A stretch of 9,307 nt of DNA from Actinomycetota bacterium (GCA_005883255.1 VAXS01000053.1:1-9307), one strand, 5' to 3'. Counted from the stretch's first letter, positions 1 to 7,544 are shown. Numbers and translations: made by a program. Notes: generated by a model from the letters alone, not told the origin.

Positions 1-719
1 TCGCCCACGACATCCTGCCCGGGGTCCGCCAGACGGCGGCAACGATCAACGCGTCGTTCCCCTGGATCGCCCAGACGCGGGCGCTGCTCGGTCCCAACGA
101 GCTGCGCGGATTGGCGCGCCAGCTGCAGCCCACCACCGCCAAGCTCGCGAACCTCACCGACCAGACGATCACGCTGCTGCCGCAGATCGACCTCATCGAC
201 CGCTGCCTGACCAACGTCGTCTTGCCCACCGGCGACATCAAGATCAACGACGGCAGCCTCAGCTCGGGCGTCGAGAACTACAAGGAGTTCTGGTACACGA
301 TGGTCTCGCTGGCGGGCGAGGGCCAGAACTTCGACGGGAACGGGATGTACGTCCGGTTCCAGCCCGGCGGCGGCAGCGACACCGTCTCCACCGGCAAGAC
401 GACGTTCGGCGGCGACCAGCTGTTCGGCAACGCGATCGCCAAGCCGCTGGGGACGCGCCCGCACTTTCCCGGACACCGGCCGCCGTACAAGCCGACGGTG
501 CCCTGCGCCACCCAGCAGCTCCCCGACCTCAACGGCCCGGCGGCGAACATCGGGCCGGTCGAGAGCTCGATCCGCTCGCAGCCGCAGACCACCGCGGCCC
601 TGGCCGCGGCGGCCGCCACCCGGGCGTCCCGCTCCGGGCAGCCGTCGGTGGCCGAGCAGCTGGTGGCGCGGCTCAACCCGTTCGCGGTCGCGACCAAGCC
701 GAGGGGGGCCCGGCCGTGA
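1..719 (+). CDS. MCE (MlaD-family) protein, C-terminal 238 residues, 5' end outside window
   Basis: The frame is open from base 3 to the TGA at 717-719, so the start and the N-terminal anchor and MCE domain lie to the left. What remains is the helical region (for example LGPNELRGLARQLQP) followed by a C-terminal domain with NYKEFWYTMVSLAGEGQNFD and a VPCATQQLPDLNG segment, which I recognise from actinobacterial MCE proteins encoded next to other mce genes. The last 50 residues are Ala/Arg/Pro-rich and probably disordered. MCE proteins bind hydrophobic substrates (lipids, sterols) outside the cytoplasmic membrane and pass them to a YrbE-type permease. The stop overlaps the next GTG start by four bases, so translation is likely coupled. 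An internal TTG at 111 could be mistaken for the start, but the upstream codons read as the same protein. Family call is confident; the exact substrate is unknown. Confidence 0.88.
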   Translation, partial: AHDILPGVRQTAATINASFPWIAQTRALLGPNELRGLARQLQPTTAKLANLTDQTITLLPQIDLIDRCLTNVVLPTGDIKINDGSLSSGVENYKEFWYTMVSLAGEGQNFDGNGMYVRFQPGGGSDTVSTGKTTFGGDQLFGNAIAKPLGTRPHFPGHRPPYKPTVPCATQQLPDLNGPAANIGPVESSIRSQPQTTAALAAAAATRASRSGQPSVAEQLVARLNPFAVATKPRGARP

Positions 720-2047
720 GGCAGGCGATCTCCAAGCACCTGCGCGACTTCGTGGCCGTGATCGCCATCTTCGTGGTGGCCGCGGGCGTGGCCGCCTACA
801 TCCTCTCCAACCAGCGCTTCTACCTGCCGAAGTGGGTGCCGCTGATCGGCAAGGACTTCTACACGCTCAACGCCGACCTCCAGACGGCGCAGGCGGTCAC
901 GCCCGGCCAGGGCCAGACCGTCGACATCGCCGGGGTGAAGGTGGGCGAGGTGTCGAACGTGGACCTCAAGAACGGGCACGGCGTGGTCACCATGAAGATC
1001 TACCGGCGCTACGCGAAGCGGATCCACCGCGACTCGACGATCCTCCTACGGCCCAAGACCGGGCTCAAGGACATGATCCTGGAGCTCAACCCGGGCACCC
1101 CCGCCGTCCCGCGGGAGAAGGACGGGGGGACGATCCCGGTCTCGCAGACGCTGCCCGACGTCAACCTGGACGAGATCCTCGCCCAGCTCGACGGCGACAC
1201 CCGCGACTACCTGAAGATCCTGCTCAACGCCGGGGGCCAGGGACTGCGCGGCAACGGCCGCAACCTGTCCGCCACCTTCCGCCGGTTCGATCCCACCGCG
1301 CGCGACACGCTGAAGATCACCGGCCTGCTGGCGCAACGGCGGCGCAACCTGCAGCGCGTCGTGCACAACTTCCAGCTGCTCTCCACCGCCCTCTCGCAGC
1401 GCGACGCCGACCTGGCCGGCTTCGTGCAGTCCACCAACGCGGTGTTCGCGCACTTCGCCGCGCAGAGCTCCAACATCCAGGCCTCGCTGCGCGAGCTGCC
1501 GCCCACGCTGCAGGTCACCCAGAGCGCCCTGGGCAAGACCAGCCGCCTGGCCAGCACGCTGGGCACGTCGCTGCAGGCGCTGCGGCCGTTCGCCCGCCAC
1601 CTCGGGCCCGCGCTGGTGGCGGTGCGGCCGTTCCTGCGTCAGTCCACGCCGATGATCCGCGACCAGCTGCGCCCGTTCTCGCGCGAGGCCCTGCCGGTGG
1701 TGCGCGACCTGCGGCCGGCGATCACCGACCTCTCGGCGCTGACCCCGAACCTGGTGACGATCACGCGAGTGGTCAACTACCTGCTCAACGAGCTGGCCTA
1801 CAACCCGCCGGGTCCCGAGGAGGGCTTCCTGTTCTGGACGGCCTGGGCCAACCACGCGGGCGCGTCGGTGTTCTCCACCCAGGACGCGCACGGCCCGATC
1901 CGCCGCGGGCTGTTCCTGACCTCGTGCTCGTCGATCACCCTGCTCAACCAGATCGCCAGCGCCAACCCGGCGCTCCAGCTCCTGCTCGGCCTCACCAACA
2001 TCCCGTCCAGCGACGTCTGCCCCCAGCAGACCTCCCCGTTTGGGTAG
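716..2047 (+). CDS. MCE (MlaD-family) protein, 443 aa
   Basis: Starts at GTG 716, inside the GTGA overlap with the previous gene. A purine-rich Shine-Dalgarno (GAGGGGGG, 701-708) lies seven bases upstream and decides the start. Residues 12-30 form one membrane-spanning anchor. Residues about 49-128 are the MCE/MlaD domain (QTVDIAGVKVGEV, then LRPKTGLKDMILELNPGT, the usual end of the domain). Residues about 150-350 are a long helical region with pseudo-repeats of the type LRPFxRxLxP. A C-terminal region (NELAYNPPGPEEGFLFW) carries two cysteines, C404 and C435, which could pair. By family knowledge these proteins assemble into hexamers whose helical parts form a lipid-conducting tunnel; in actinobacterial mce loci the hexamer is made of different paralogues, and the adjacent MCE genes here fit that. 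Length is normal for the family. Substrate cannot be read from the sequence. Confidence 0.93.
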   Translation: MRQAISKHLRDFVAVIAIFVVAAGVAAYILSNQRFYLPKWVPLIGKDFYTLNADLQTAQAVTPGQGQTVDIAGVKVGEVSNVDLKNGHGVVTMKIYRRYAKRIHRDSTILLRPKTGLKDMILELNPGTPAVPREKDGGTIPVSQTLPDVNLDEILAQLDGDTRDYLKILLNAGGQGLRGNGRNLSATFRRFDPTARDTLKITGLLAQRRRNLQRVVHNFQLLSTALSQRDADLAGFVQSTNAVFAHFAAQSSNIQASLRELPPTLQVTQSALGKTSRLASTLGTSLQALRPFARHLGPALVAVRPFLRQSTPMIRDQLRPFSREALPVVRDLRPAITDLSALTPNLVTITRVVNYLLNELAYNPPGPEEGFLFWTAWANHAGASVFSTQDAHGPIRRGLFLTSCSSITLLNQIASANPALQLLLGLTNIPSSDVCPQQTSPFG

Positions 2048-2050
2048 CGC

Positions 2051-3480
2051 ATGCAGAAGCAGGCACCCAGCTTCGGTCGGATCTTCATCATGGCGGCGTT
2101 CGCCCTGTCGTGCTTCGGGCTGCTGCTGTTCCTGTGGCTGGCCTTCGGCGGCTCGATCCCGCTCAAGCCCAAGGGCTACGAGTTCAAGGTGCCGTTCAGG
2201 GAGGGCACGCAGCTGGCCCAGGAGGCCGACGTGCGGATCTCCGGCGTTCCGGTGGGCAAGGTCAAGAAGGTCACGCTGGCCCGCAACGGGCTCAACGACG
2301 CGCTGGTGCAGCTGGACACCAAGTACGCCCCGCTGCCCTCGGACGCCCGGGCGATCCTGCGGCAGAAGACGCTGCTGGGGGAGACCTACGTGGAGCTCAC
2401 GCCCGGCACGAAGTCGGCCAAGCGGCTGCCGGAGGGCGGCACGCTCAATCCCCTGCAGGTGGCGCCCAGCGTGGAGCTGGACGAGATCTTCCGGGCCTTC
2501 GACGACCGCACGCGCAACTCGTTCAAGGTGTGGATGCAGTCGCTGGCCCAGGGGGTGCGGGGCCGCGGGCTGGACATCAACAACACCCTCGGCAACCTCG
2601 AGCCGTTCGCCACCGACACCGACCGCGTGCTGAAGGTCCTGGTGTCCCAGCAGGGCGCGGTGCAGCGGCTGGTGCGGAACACCGGCGTGGTGTTCGGGGC
2701 GCTGTCCGAGCGCCGGGGCCAGCTGCGCGGGCTGATCACCAATGCCAACACCGTGTTCCAGACCACGGCCGACCGCAACCAGGCGCTCCAGGCGGCGTTC
2801 ACGGCGCTGCCCACGTTCGAGGTGGAGAGCCGGCTCACGCTCAACCGCCTGGACGCCTTCGCCCACAACACGAACCCGCTGGTCACCCAGCTGCGACCCG
2901 CCGCCCGCGAGCTGTCGCCCACCCTGGTCGACCTGGGGCGCACCGCCCCCGACCTCAAGGCGCTGTTCCGCGACCTGGGCCCGCTGATCAACGCCTCGCG
3001 AGCCGGGCTGCCGGCCCTCACCCGGACGCTGGACGACCTGCGTCCGGTGCTGGGCCAGCTCGACCCGCTGCTGCGCCAGATCATCCCCATCACCGACTTC
3101 ATCAAGCCCTACAACCGGGAGTTGACGGCCTTCTTCGCCAACACGGTGGGCGCCACGGAGGCGACCGACACGCCCGGGACTGCGGGCGTCAAGGTCCACT
3201 ACCTGCGTACGACCAACCCGGTGAACCCGGAGACGCTCTCGACCTATCCGCGGAGGATCGGCACCAACCGGCCCAACCCCTACGAGTTCCCCGGCGCGTT
3301 CAACCGGCTGGCCAACCCCGGCTTCCTCCAGGTCTACGAGAACCGCCAGTGCGGCGCGGGTGGCATCCCGGTCCCGCTGACCTCGCTGGGAATCAACCCG
3401 GGGCTGATCCCGCCCGCGCTCAACACCCTGATCGCCAACAAGCGCTCTCACCCGGCGCGTGCCGGGGGGAGCGCCGTTAG
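2051..3480 (+). CDS. MCE (MlaD-family) protein, about 476 aa, apparent 3' frameshift
   Basis: Starts at ATG 2051, three bases after the previous stop. Residues 11-31 are a membrane anchor; about 42-120 the MCE domain (VRISGVPVGKVKKV, then LRQKTLLGETYVELTPGT); about 140-355 a long helical region with LRPAARELSPTL-type segments; then a C-terminal domain with RTTNPVNPETL and a Cys at 434 (ENRQCGAGG). The gene is odd at its end: the frame has no stop and stays open through the next gene to 7006. The bases before the next ATG carry stops in the other two frames (TAG 3478-3480, TGA 3483-3485). A G6 tract (3464-3469) is the likeliest indel site: one extra G gives a protein ending at 3480, one G fewer ends it at 3485. 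The end given here assumes the first. Role as for the other MCE proteins, probably a subunit of the same hetero-oligomer. Confidence 0.85.
3451..3466 (+). other. Stem-loop at the end of the third MCE gene
   Basis: CCCGGC (3451-3456) and GCCGGG (3461-3466) pair perfectly around a GCGT loop, just before the two out-of-frame stops and the transporter ATG. There is no T-run. It may be a partial terminator, an mRNA-stability element, or chance in GC-rich DNA. Its right arm runs into the G6 tract, a context prone to both sequencing error and ribosome slippage. Confidence 0.35.
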
Positions 3481-3483
3481 CCT
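3478..3483 (+). promoter_or_regulatory. Possible -10 element (TAGCCT) before the RND transporter
   Basis: TAGCCT lies 12 bases before the transporter ATG and resembles the TAGACT at 7545 and TACCCT at 8081, which also precede genes. No Shine-Dalgarno is visible before the ATG, which would fit a very short leader or leaderless mRNA as well as translational coupling. No convincing -35 was found, so this is a weak call. Confidence 0.22.
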
Positions 3484-3494
3484 GAACCGCAGCG

Positions 3495-6245
3495 ATGCCC
3501 TTCCCACGGACGTTCGAGCGCATCGTGCGCGCGGCTGTACGCCGGCCCGCCCTGCTCGTCGCACTGGTGGCGGCGCTGGCCGCGGGCGGGGGCCTGCTGG
3601 CCCTCGGCCTGCGGCCCAACGCCGGCGCCGACACGCTGGTCAACCGCGACTCGGAGACCTACCAGGCCACCCAGCGCTACCACCAGAACTTCGGCGAGGA
3701 CGCGATCGTCGTCCTGGTGCGGGGGGACCTGAGCCAGCTGGTCCTGACGTCCGACCTCGGGCGGCTGCTGGGGCTCGAGGGCTGCCTCTCGGGCAACGTC
3801 CCCGCCAACGTCACCCCGCCGGGCGGCGCCGGCGGGCCCTGTGCCGCGCTGGCCCGGTCGCGGCCGGTCCAGGTGGTCTACGGCCCCGGCACGTTCATCA
3901 ACGAGGCGGTGCGCCAGATCCAGGACCAGTTCGTGGGCCAGCAGCAGGCCGAGCAGGCCCGCGAGGCGCGCGCCACCACCGCCGCCCGCAAGCTGGCGGC
4001 CGCCCAGGGTCGCTCGCGCGCCGACCAGGAGTCGCTGGCCCGCCAGGCCCGTCAGCTGGTCCGTACGGAGTACCTGCGCAACACGCTCCAGCTGGCGCTG
4101 CAGTACGGGCTGCGCTCGATCCCGCAGCTCAACGACCCGGGCTTCGTCTCGCAGCTGGTGTTCGACCCGGCGCGGGGGCCGACCACGCCCAAGGCGCGCT
4201 TCGCCTACCTGTTCCCCAACTCGCACAGCGCGCTGGTGCAGGTGCGCCTGCGACCCGGACTCTCGGACGGCCAGCGCGATCGCGCCATCGACCAGGTTCG
4301 CAAGGCCACCCGCCTGCCCGCGTTCCACCTGCGCAACGGCGAGCGCTACACGGTGACCGGCGTGCCGGTGGTGCTCTCGGGGCTCACGAACCAGCTCTCG
4401 CACTCGATCGTGGTGCTGTTGATCGCCGCGTTGCTGGTGATGGCGGCGACGCTGCTGCTGGTGTTCCGCAGCCCCGCACGCCGGCCCGCCCGGCTGCTGC
4501 CGCTGGGCGTGGCGCTGGCCGCCTGCGGCCTGCTGTTCGGCGGGATGCGGCTGGTGGGCGCCTCGTTGACCATGGCCTCCATCGCGGTGCTGCCGGTGCT
4601 GGTCGGACTGGCCGTGGACTACGCGATCCAGTTCCAGTCGCGCTTCGACGAGTCGCGCCGGGAGGGAGCCTCGCCGGAGCAGGCGGCTCCCCGCGCCGCG
4701 GCGCTGGGCGCGCCCACCATCGCCGCCGCCGGCCTGGCCACCGCCGCCGGCTTCCTGGTGCTGCTGCTGTCCCCGATCCCGATGGTGCGCGGGTTCGGGG
4801 CCCTGCTGGTGATGGGGATCGTCCTGGCCTTCGCCTGCGCGCTCACCGCCGGCTTCGCCGCGATGACGCTCCTGGCTCGCCCGCCGGGTGGGGGAGGGAG
4901 GCTCCAGCCACTCGCGCACGCGCTCGGCGCCTCGGCCCGCGGCGCGGCCGAGCTCCTGTCCCCGGCGGGGCGCGGCGCGCGGGACCTGCTGGCGCCGACC
5001 GGGCGGCGCGCGCGCGACCTGCTGGTGCGCGCCGGCGCGCCCCGGGCCTGGAGCGCCGCCCGTCGCGGGCTCGCCGCCGCCCCGCGGGTGGCGCTGCGCG
5101 AGGCCACCGAGCGGCCGGCGCGCGTGCTGGGGATCGCGGTGGTGGTGGCAGCCGTCGGGTTCGTGGTCGACAGCCAGACGCGCGTGGTCTCCGACATCCA
5201 GAAGCTCATGCCCCAGAGCCTGCCGGCGCTGCGCGACGCCCAGACCCTGCAGACGAGCACCGGGGTGTCGGGCGAGATCGACGTCACCGTGGCGGCCAAG
5301 GACCTCACCGACCCGGGGGTCATCTCCTGGATGACCGACTACCAGGCGCGGATCCTGCGCCGCTTCCACTACACCGAGGCGCGCGGCTGCGACCGGGCCC
5401 GGCTGTGCCCGGCGCTGTCGCTGCCCGACCTGTTCCGCGATCCCGGCACGCTGCAAGACCGCTCGCGCGTCCAGGCGCTGCTGAACGCGGTCCCGCCCTA
5501 CTTCTCGCAGGCGGTCATCACGCCCAACCGCCAGCTGGCCACGATGGCCTTCGGGATCCGGCTGATGCCGCTGGATCGCCAGCAGCAGGTGATCGACACG
5601 ATGCGCAGCCAGCTCAATCCGCCGCCCGGGGTCCACGCGCAACTGGTGGGGTTGCCGGTGATGGCGGCAGAGGCGAACGCCAAGGTGTCGTCGGCCTGGC
5701 GGCGCCTGCTGACCGTGCTGGCCGGGCTGGCGGCCGTGTCGCTGGTGCTGCTGGCCGTGTACCGGCGGGCCCAGCGGGCGCTGGTGCCGCTGATCCCGAT
5801 CGCGCTGACCGGCGGCTGGTCGGCGCTGGTGGTGTTCGTGGTGCGGATCCCGCTCAACCCGATGTCGGTCACGCTGGGAGCGCTGGTGATCGCCATCACC
5901 ACCGAGTTCAGCGTGCTCCTGTCCGAGCGCTACCGTCAGGAGCGGCGGGGCGGCCACGACGTGCGCGCGGCGCTGGCGCGGACGTATGCCTCCACCGGCG
6001 CGGCGGTGGTGGCCTCGGCCACCACGGCGATCGCGGGCTTCGCCGTGCTCGCCGTGTCCGACATCCGGATGCTGCGCGACTTCGGGATCGTGACCGTGCT
6101 CGACCTGCTGGTCTCGCTGCTCGGCGTGCTGGTCGTGCTGCCGGCGGTCCTGGTGCTCGCCGAGCGCGGCGAGCTGCAGGAGCTGCCCGGCCGGGCGCTC
6201 GAGCGCGCGCGGGCGCTGGTGCCGCGCCGGCGCGCGCCCGCGTGA
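3495..6245 (+). CDS. MMPL/RND-family transporter, 916 aa
   Basis: Two similar halves show the RND plan. Half one: TM1 about 18-39, a large outside loop about 40-300 with a charged helical stretch (about 145-205), then five TMs between about 303 and 460. TM4 carries LVGLAVDYAIQFQSRFDE with D375-Y376, the acidic/aromatic pair expected for proton relay. Half two: TM7 about 543-559, outside loop to about 735, then TMs between about 737 and 887. Its equivalent motif is ITTEFSVLLSERY with E804-F805. Each outside loop has two cysteines (C97/C116; C632/C638). A linker of about 80 residues (461-540) between halves contains an 11-residue tandem repeat. MMPL and HpnN-type pumps move lipids or hydrophobic molecules using the proton gradient; the mce genes directly upstream suggest a shared lipid substrate. 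The ATG 3495 has no clear Shine-Dalgarno. The 3' end overlaps the next gene by GTGA. Confidence 0.93.
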   Translation: MPFPRTFERIVRAAVRRPALLVALVAALAAGGGLLALGLRPNAGADTLVNRDSETYQATQRYHQNFGEDAIVVLVRGDLSQLVLTSDLGRLLGLEGCLSGNVPANVTPPGGAGGPCAALARSRPVQVVYGPGTFINEAVRQIQDQFVGQQQAEQAREARATTAARKLAAAQGRSRADQESLARQARQLVRTEYLRNTLQLALQYGLRSIPQLNDPGFVSQLVFDPARGPTTPKARFAYLFPNSHSALVQVRLRPGLSDGQRDRAIDQVRKATRLPAFHLRNGERYTVTGVPVVLSGLTNQLSHSIVVLLIAALLVMAATLLLVFRSPARRPARLLPLGVALAACGLLFGGMRLVGASLTMASIAVLPVLVGLAVDYAIQFQSRFDESRREGASPEQAAPRAAALGAPTIAAAGLATAAGFLVLLLSPIPMVRGFGALLVMGIVLAFACALTAGFAAMTLLARPPGGGGRLQPLAHALGASARGAAELLSPAGRGARDLLAPTGRRARDLLVRAGAPRAWSAARRGLAAAPRVALREATERPARVLGIAVVVAAVGFVVDSQTRVVSDIQKLMPQSLPALRDAQTLQTSTGVSGEIDVTVAAKDLTDPGVISWMTDYQARILRRFHYTEARGCDRARLCPALSLPDLFRDPGTLQDRSRVQALLNAVPPYFSQAVITPNRQLATMAFGIRLMPLDRQQQVIDTMRSQLNPPPGVHAQLVGLPVMAAEANAKVSSAWRRLLTVLAGLAAVSLVLLAVYRRAQRALVPLIPIALTGGWSALVVFVVRIPLNPMSVTLGALVIAITTEFSVLLSERYRQERRGGHDVRAALARTYASTGAAVVASATTAIAGFAVLAVSDIRMLRDFGIVTVLDLLVSLLGVLVVLPAVLVLAERGELQELPGRALERARALVPRRRAPA
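4938..5036 (+). repeat. Three tandem 33-bp units inside the RND gene
   Basis: Units 4938-4970, 4971-5003 and 5004-5036 encode RGAAELLSPAG, RGARDLLAPTG and RRARDLLVRAG (residues 482-514). The DNA units are similar but diverged, so the protein pattern appears to be kept. The 11-residue period with basic and Leu-Leu positions suggests an amphipathic helix on the cytoplasmic face between the two RND halves. That role is inference. Confidence 0.8.
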
Positions 6246-7006
6246 GCCCAGGCCCTCTCTCCTTCCCCGAGGACGAGCCGTCCGGCGACCGGCCGGCGGA
6301 GGCGCCCGAGCACCCGGCGCCCCACATCCCTCCGCCCGCCCGCCCGCCTGCCCGCTACGGGTGGGTGGCCGGCGTGGTGATCGCGGCGATCCTGGTCTAC
6401 ATCGGCCTGAACACGCTGCGCAACTCCGGCTCGGTGACCCGCGGGGTGGACCCGGGACACCGCCTCCCGCCGTTCGCCACCCCGCTGGCGCTGAGCCGGC
6501 GCAACGCCGACGCCAACGTGGCCACCCGGCCCCACGAGGGCCAGCAGGGCCGGCGCCCCGCCTGCCAGGTCCAGGGGCCGGGCATCCTCAACATCTGCCA
6601 GCAGTACGCCGGCGCCCCGGTGGTCCTGGCGCTCGTGGCCACCAAGGACTCCGGCTGCGCGGCGCAGCTGGACGAGCTGGCGCGAGCCCGGACACGCTTT
6701 CCCGACGTCCACTTCGTGGCGGTGGCCGCCCGCACCGATCGGGGCGCCCTGCGGAAGGAGATCCGCCGGCGGGGGTGGGACTTCCCGGTGGGCTTCGACC
6801 GGGACGGGGCGATCTTCGCCCGCTACGGGATCATCGACTGCCCCACGATGGTGTTCGCCTATCCTGGCGGCATCGCGATGCGGACGACGGTCAAGCCGCT
6901 GCGGGGTGGCAAGCTGACCGCCGCGGTGCGCCGCCTGGTCGCGGGGGCGGAGCGCCGGGGCTGGCGCCCGCCGCACCCGGCGCGACGAGGAGGTGGGACG
7001 CCATAG
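6242..7006 (+). CDS. Membrane-anchored thioredoxin-fold (TlpA/redoxin-like) protein with incomplete active site, 254 aa
   Basis: Starts at GTG 6242, overlapping the transporter stop by GTGA, so it is probably translated by coupling; no Shine-Dalgarno is visible. Residues 1-38 are a Pro/Glu-rich cytoplasmic tail, 41-57 a single TM, and the rest is predicted outside. The thioredoxin-like core starts near residue 125 (PVVLALVATKDSGC), continues with a VHFVAVAA strand (157-163) and reaches a cis-Pro-like DCPTMVFAYPGG (199-210). TlpA-type enzymes have CxxC here; this protein reads D136-S-G-C139, so only the second Cys position is kept. Other cysteines are C108, C119 and C200, the last next to the cis-Pro. 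It is therefore unlikely to be a classical disulfide reductase; a one-Cys peroxiredoxin-like, thiol-exchange or purely structural role is possible. Its place directly after the transporter suggests service to that complex, which is inference. The TAG stop overlaps the next gene's apparent start. Confidence 0.82.
   Translation: MSPGPLSFPEDEPSGDRPAEAPEHPAPHIPPPARPPARYGWVAGVVIAAILVYIGLNTLRNSGSVTRGVDPGHRLPPFATPLALSRRNADANVATRPHEGQQGRRPACQVQGPGILNICQQYAGAPVVLALVATKDSGCAAQLDELARARTRFPDVHFVAVAARTDRGALRKEIRRRGWDFPVGFDRDGAIFARYGIIDCPTMVFAYPGGIAMRTTVKPLRGGKLTAAVRRLVAGAERRGWRPPHPARRGGGTP
6987..6994 (+). promoter_or_regulatory. Strong Shine-Dalgarno for the B3/B4 gene
   Basis: GAGGAGGT contains the full AGGAGGT anti-16S complement. 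It ends eight bases before ATA 7003. No ATG, GTG or TTG in the B3/B4 frame lies at a usable distance, so this site is the main reason for choosing the ATA start. Confidence 0.7.
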
Positions 7007-7536
7007 AGGCCGACGAGGTCGCGCTCGACCTGCGCCGCGGGTGGATCGCGCCGGAGGTGCAGGACGAGTTCCCGGAGCTGGCGCTGATCGGGGTGGTCGT
7101 CGACGCCTCGCCCGGACGCAGCCCGCGCGGCGTGCGCCAGCGCCTCAAGGGCCTCTCAGACCGCTTCCGGGGCTCGCACGCGGTGACCATGCGCCAGGCG
7201 CCGATCCCGTGGGCCTACCGCGTGTTCTACCGCCACGTGGGCCTGGACCCCGACGCCGACCGCACGCCCGGGGAGGCGGCCGCGGTGCGCCGCCTCCTGC
7301 ACGGCGCCTTCCGATCGGAGAACGTGGTGGACGACGCGCTGCTGATCGCGCTGGTGGAGACGGGTGTCCCGATCTGGGCGCTGGACGCCGGGCGCGTGTC
7401 CGACGTGGCCCCCGGCCACGGCGTGACCCGCGACACCCGCCGCATGGCGCTGCTCACCGTGCAGGTCGCCGGAGTGCCCTCGATCCACGTCGAGGAGGCG
7501 CTGCACACCTGCGTGGACGTGCTGCGATCCGGGTAG
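7003..7536 (+). CDS. B3/B4 domain protein (PheRS beta-chain B3/B4-like), 177 aa, probable ATA start
   Basis: The protein matches the stand-alone B3/B4 family, related to the tRNA-binding/editing domain of phenylalanyl-tRNA synthetase beta. Landmarks are LRRGWIAPEV (10-19), RLKGLSDRFRG (47-57), the core PIPWAYRVFYRHVGLDPDADRTP (67-89), RLLHGAFRSENVVDDALLIAL (97-117) and VPIWALD (122-128). Stand-alone members are proposed to act on mischarged tRNA or free amino acids, but a general function is not settled. The N-terminus is the puzzle: family-like sequence begins at about residue 8, while the first standard start in frame is GTG 7057 (residue 19), which would remove it. ATA 7003 sits eight bases after a consensus Shine-Dalgarno and forms an ATAG overlap with the upstream stop, like the GTGA overlaps earlier in the operon. 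GTG 6993 is out of frame. The family call is firm, the start is not. Confidence 0.85.
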   Translation: MEADEVALDLRRGWIAPEVQDEFPELALIGVVVDASPGRSPRGVRQRLKGLSDRFRGSHAVTMRQAPIPWAYRVFYRHVGLDPDADRTPGEAAAVRRLLHGAFRSENVVDDALLIALVETGVPIWALDAGRVSDVAPGHGVTRDTRRMALLTVQVAGVPSIHVEEALHTCVDVLRSG

Positions 7537-7544
7537 GCCTGCGG

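Noticed and set aside
111..719. TTG 111 as the start of the first gene
   Set aside because: Codons from 3 to 110 continue the same MCE helical region, and no Shine-Dalgarno precedes the TTG.
832..3480. + strand open frame of 882 codons over the MCE genes
   Set aside because: Ala/Arg/Pro-rich shadow; the real MCE proteins are in other frames. Only its TAG at 3478 matters, as a possible true end of the third MCE gene after a frameshift.
1046..3643. Long - strand open frame of 865 codons
   Set aside because: It is antisense to clear MCE genes, has a His/Arg/Gly-rich composition typical of shadow frames in GC-rich DNA, and shows no domain.
3477..5957. Long - strand open frame of 826 codons opposite the transporter
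   Set aside because: Repetitive Gln/His/Arg/Gly composition and exact opposition to the RND gene mark it as a shadow frame.
2051..7006. One 1651-codon open frame joining the third MCE protein, the transporter region and the redoxin
   Set aside because: The middle part is Arg/Ala/Gly/Pro-rich low-complexity sequence, while another frame there encodes a complete RND transporter with all expected motifs. The two ends share a frame by chance.
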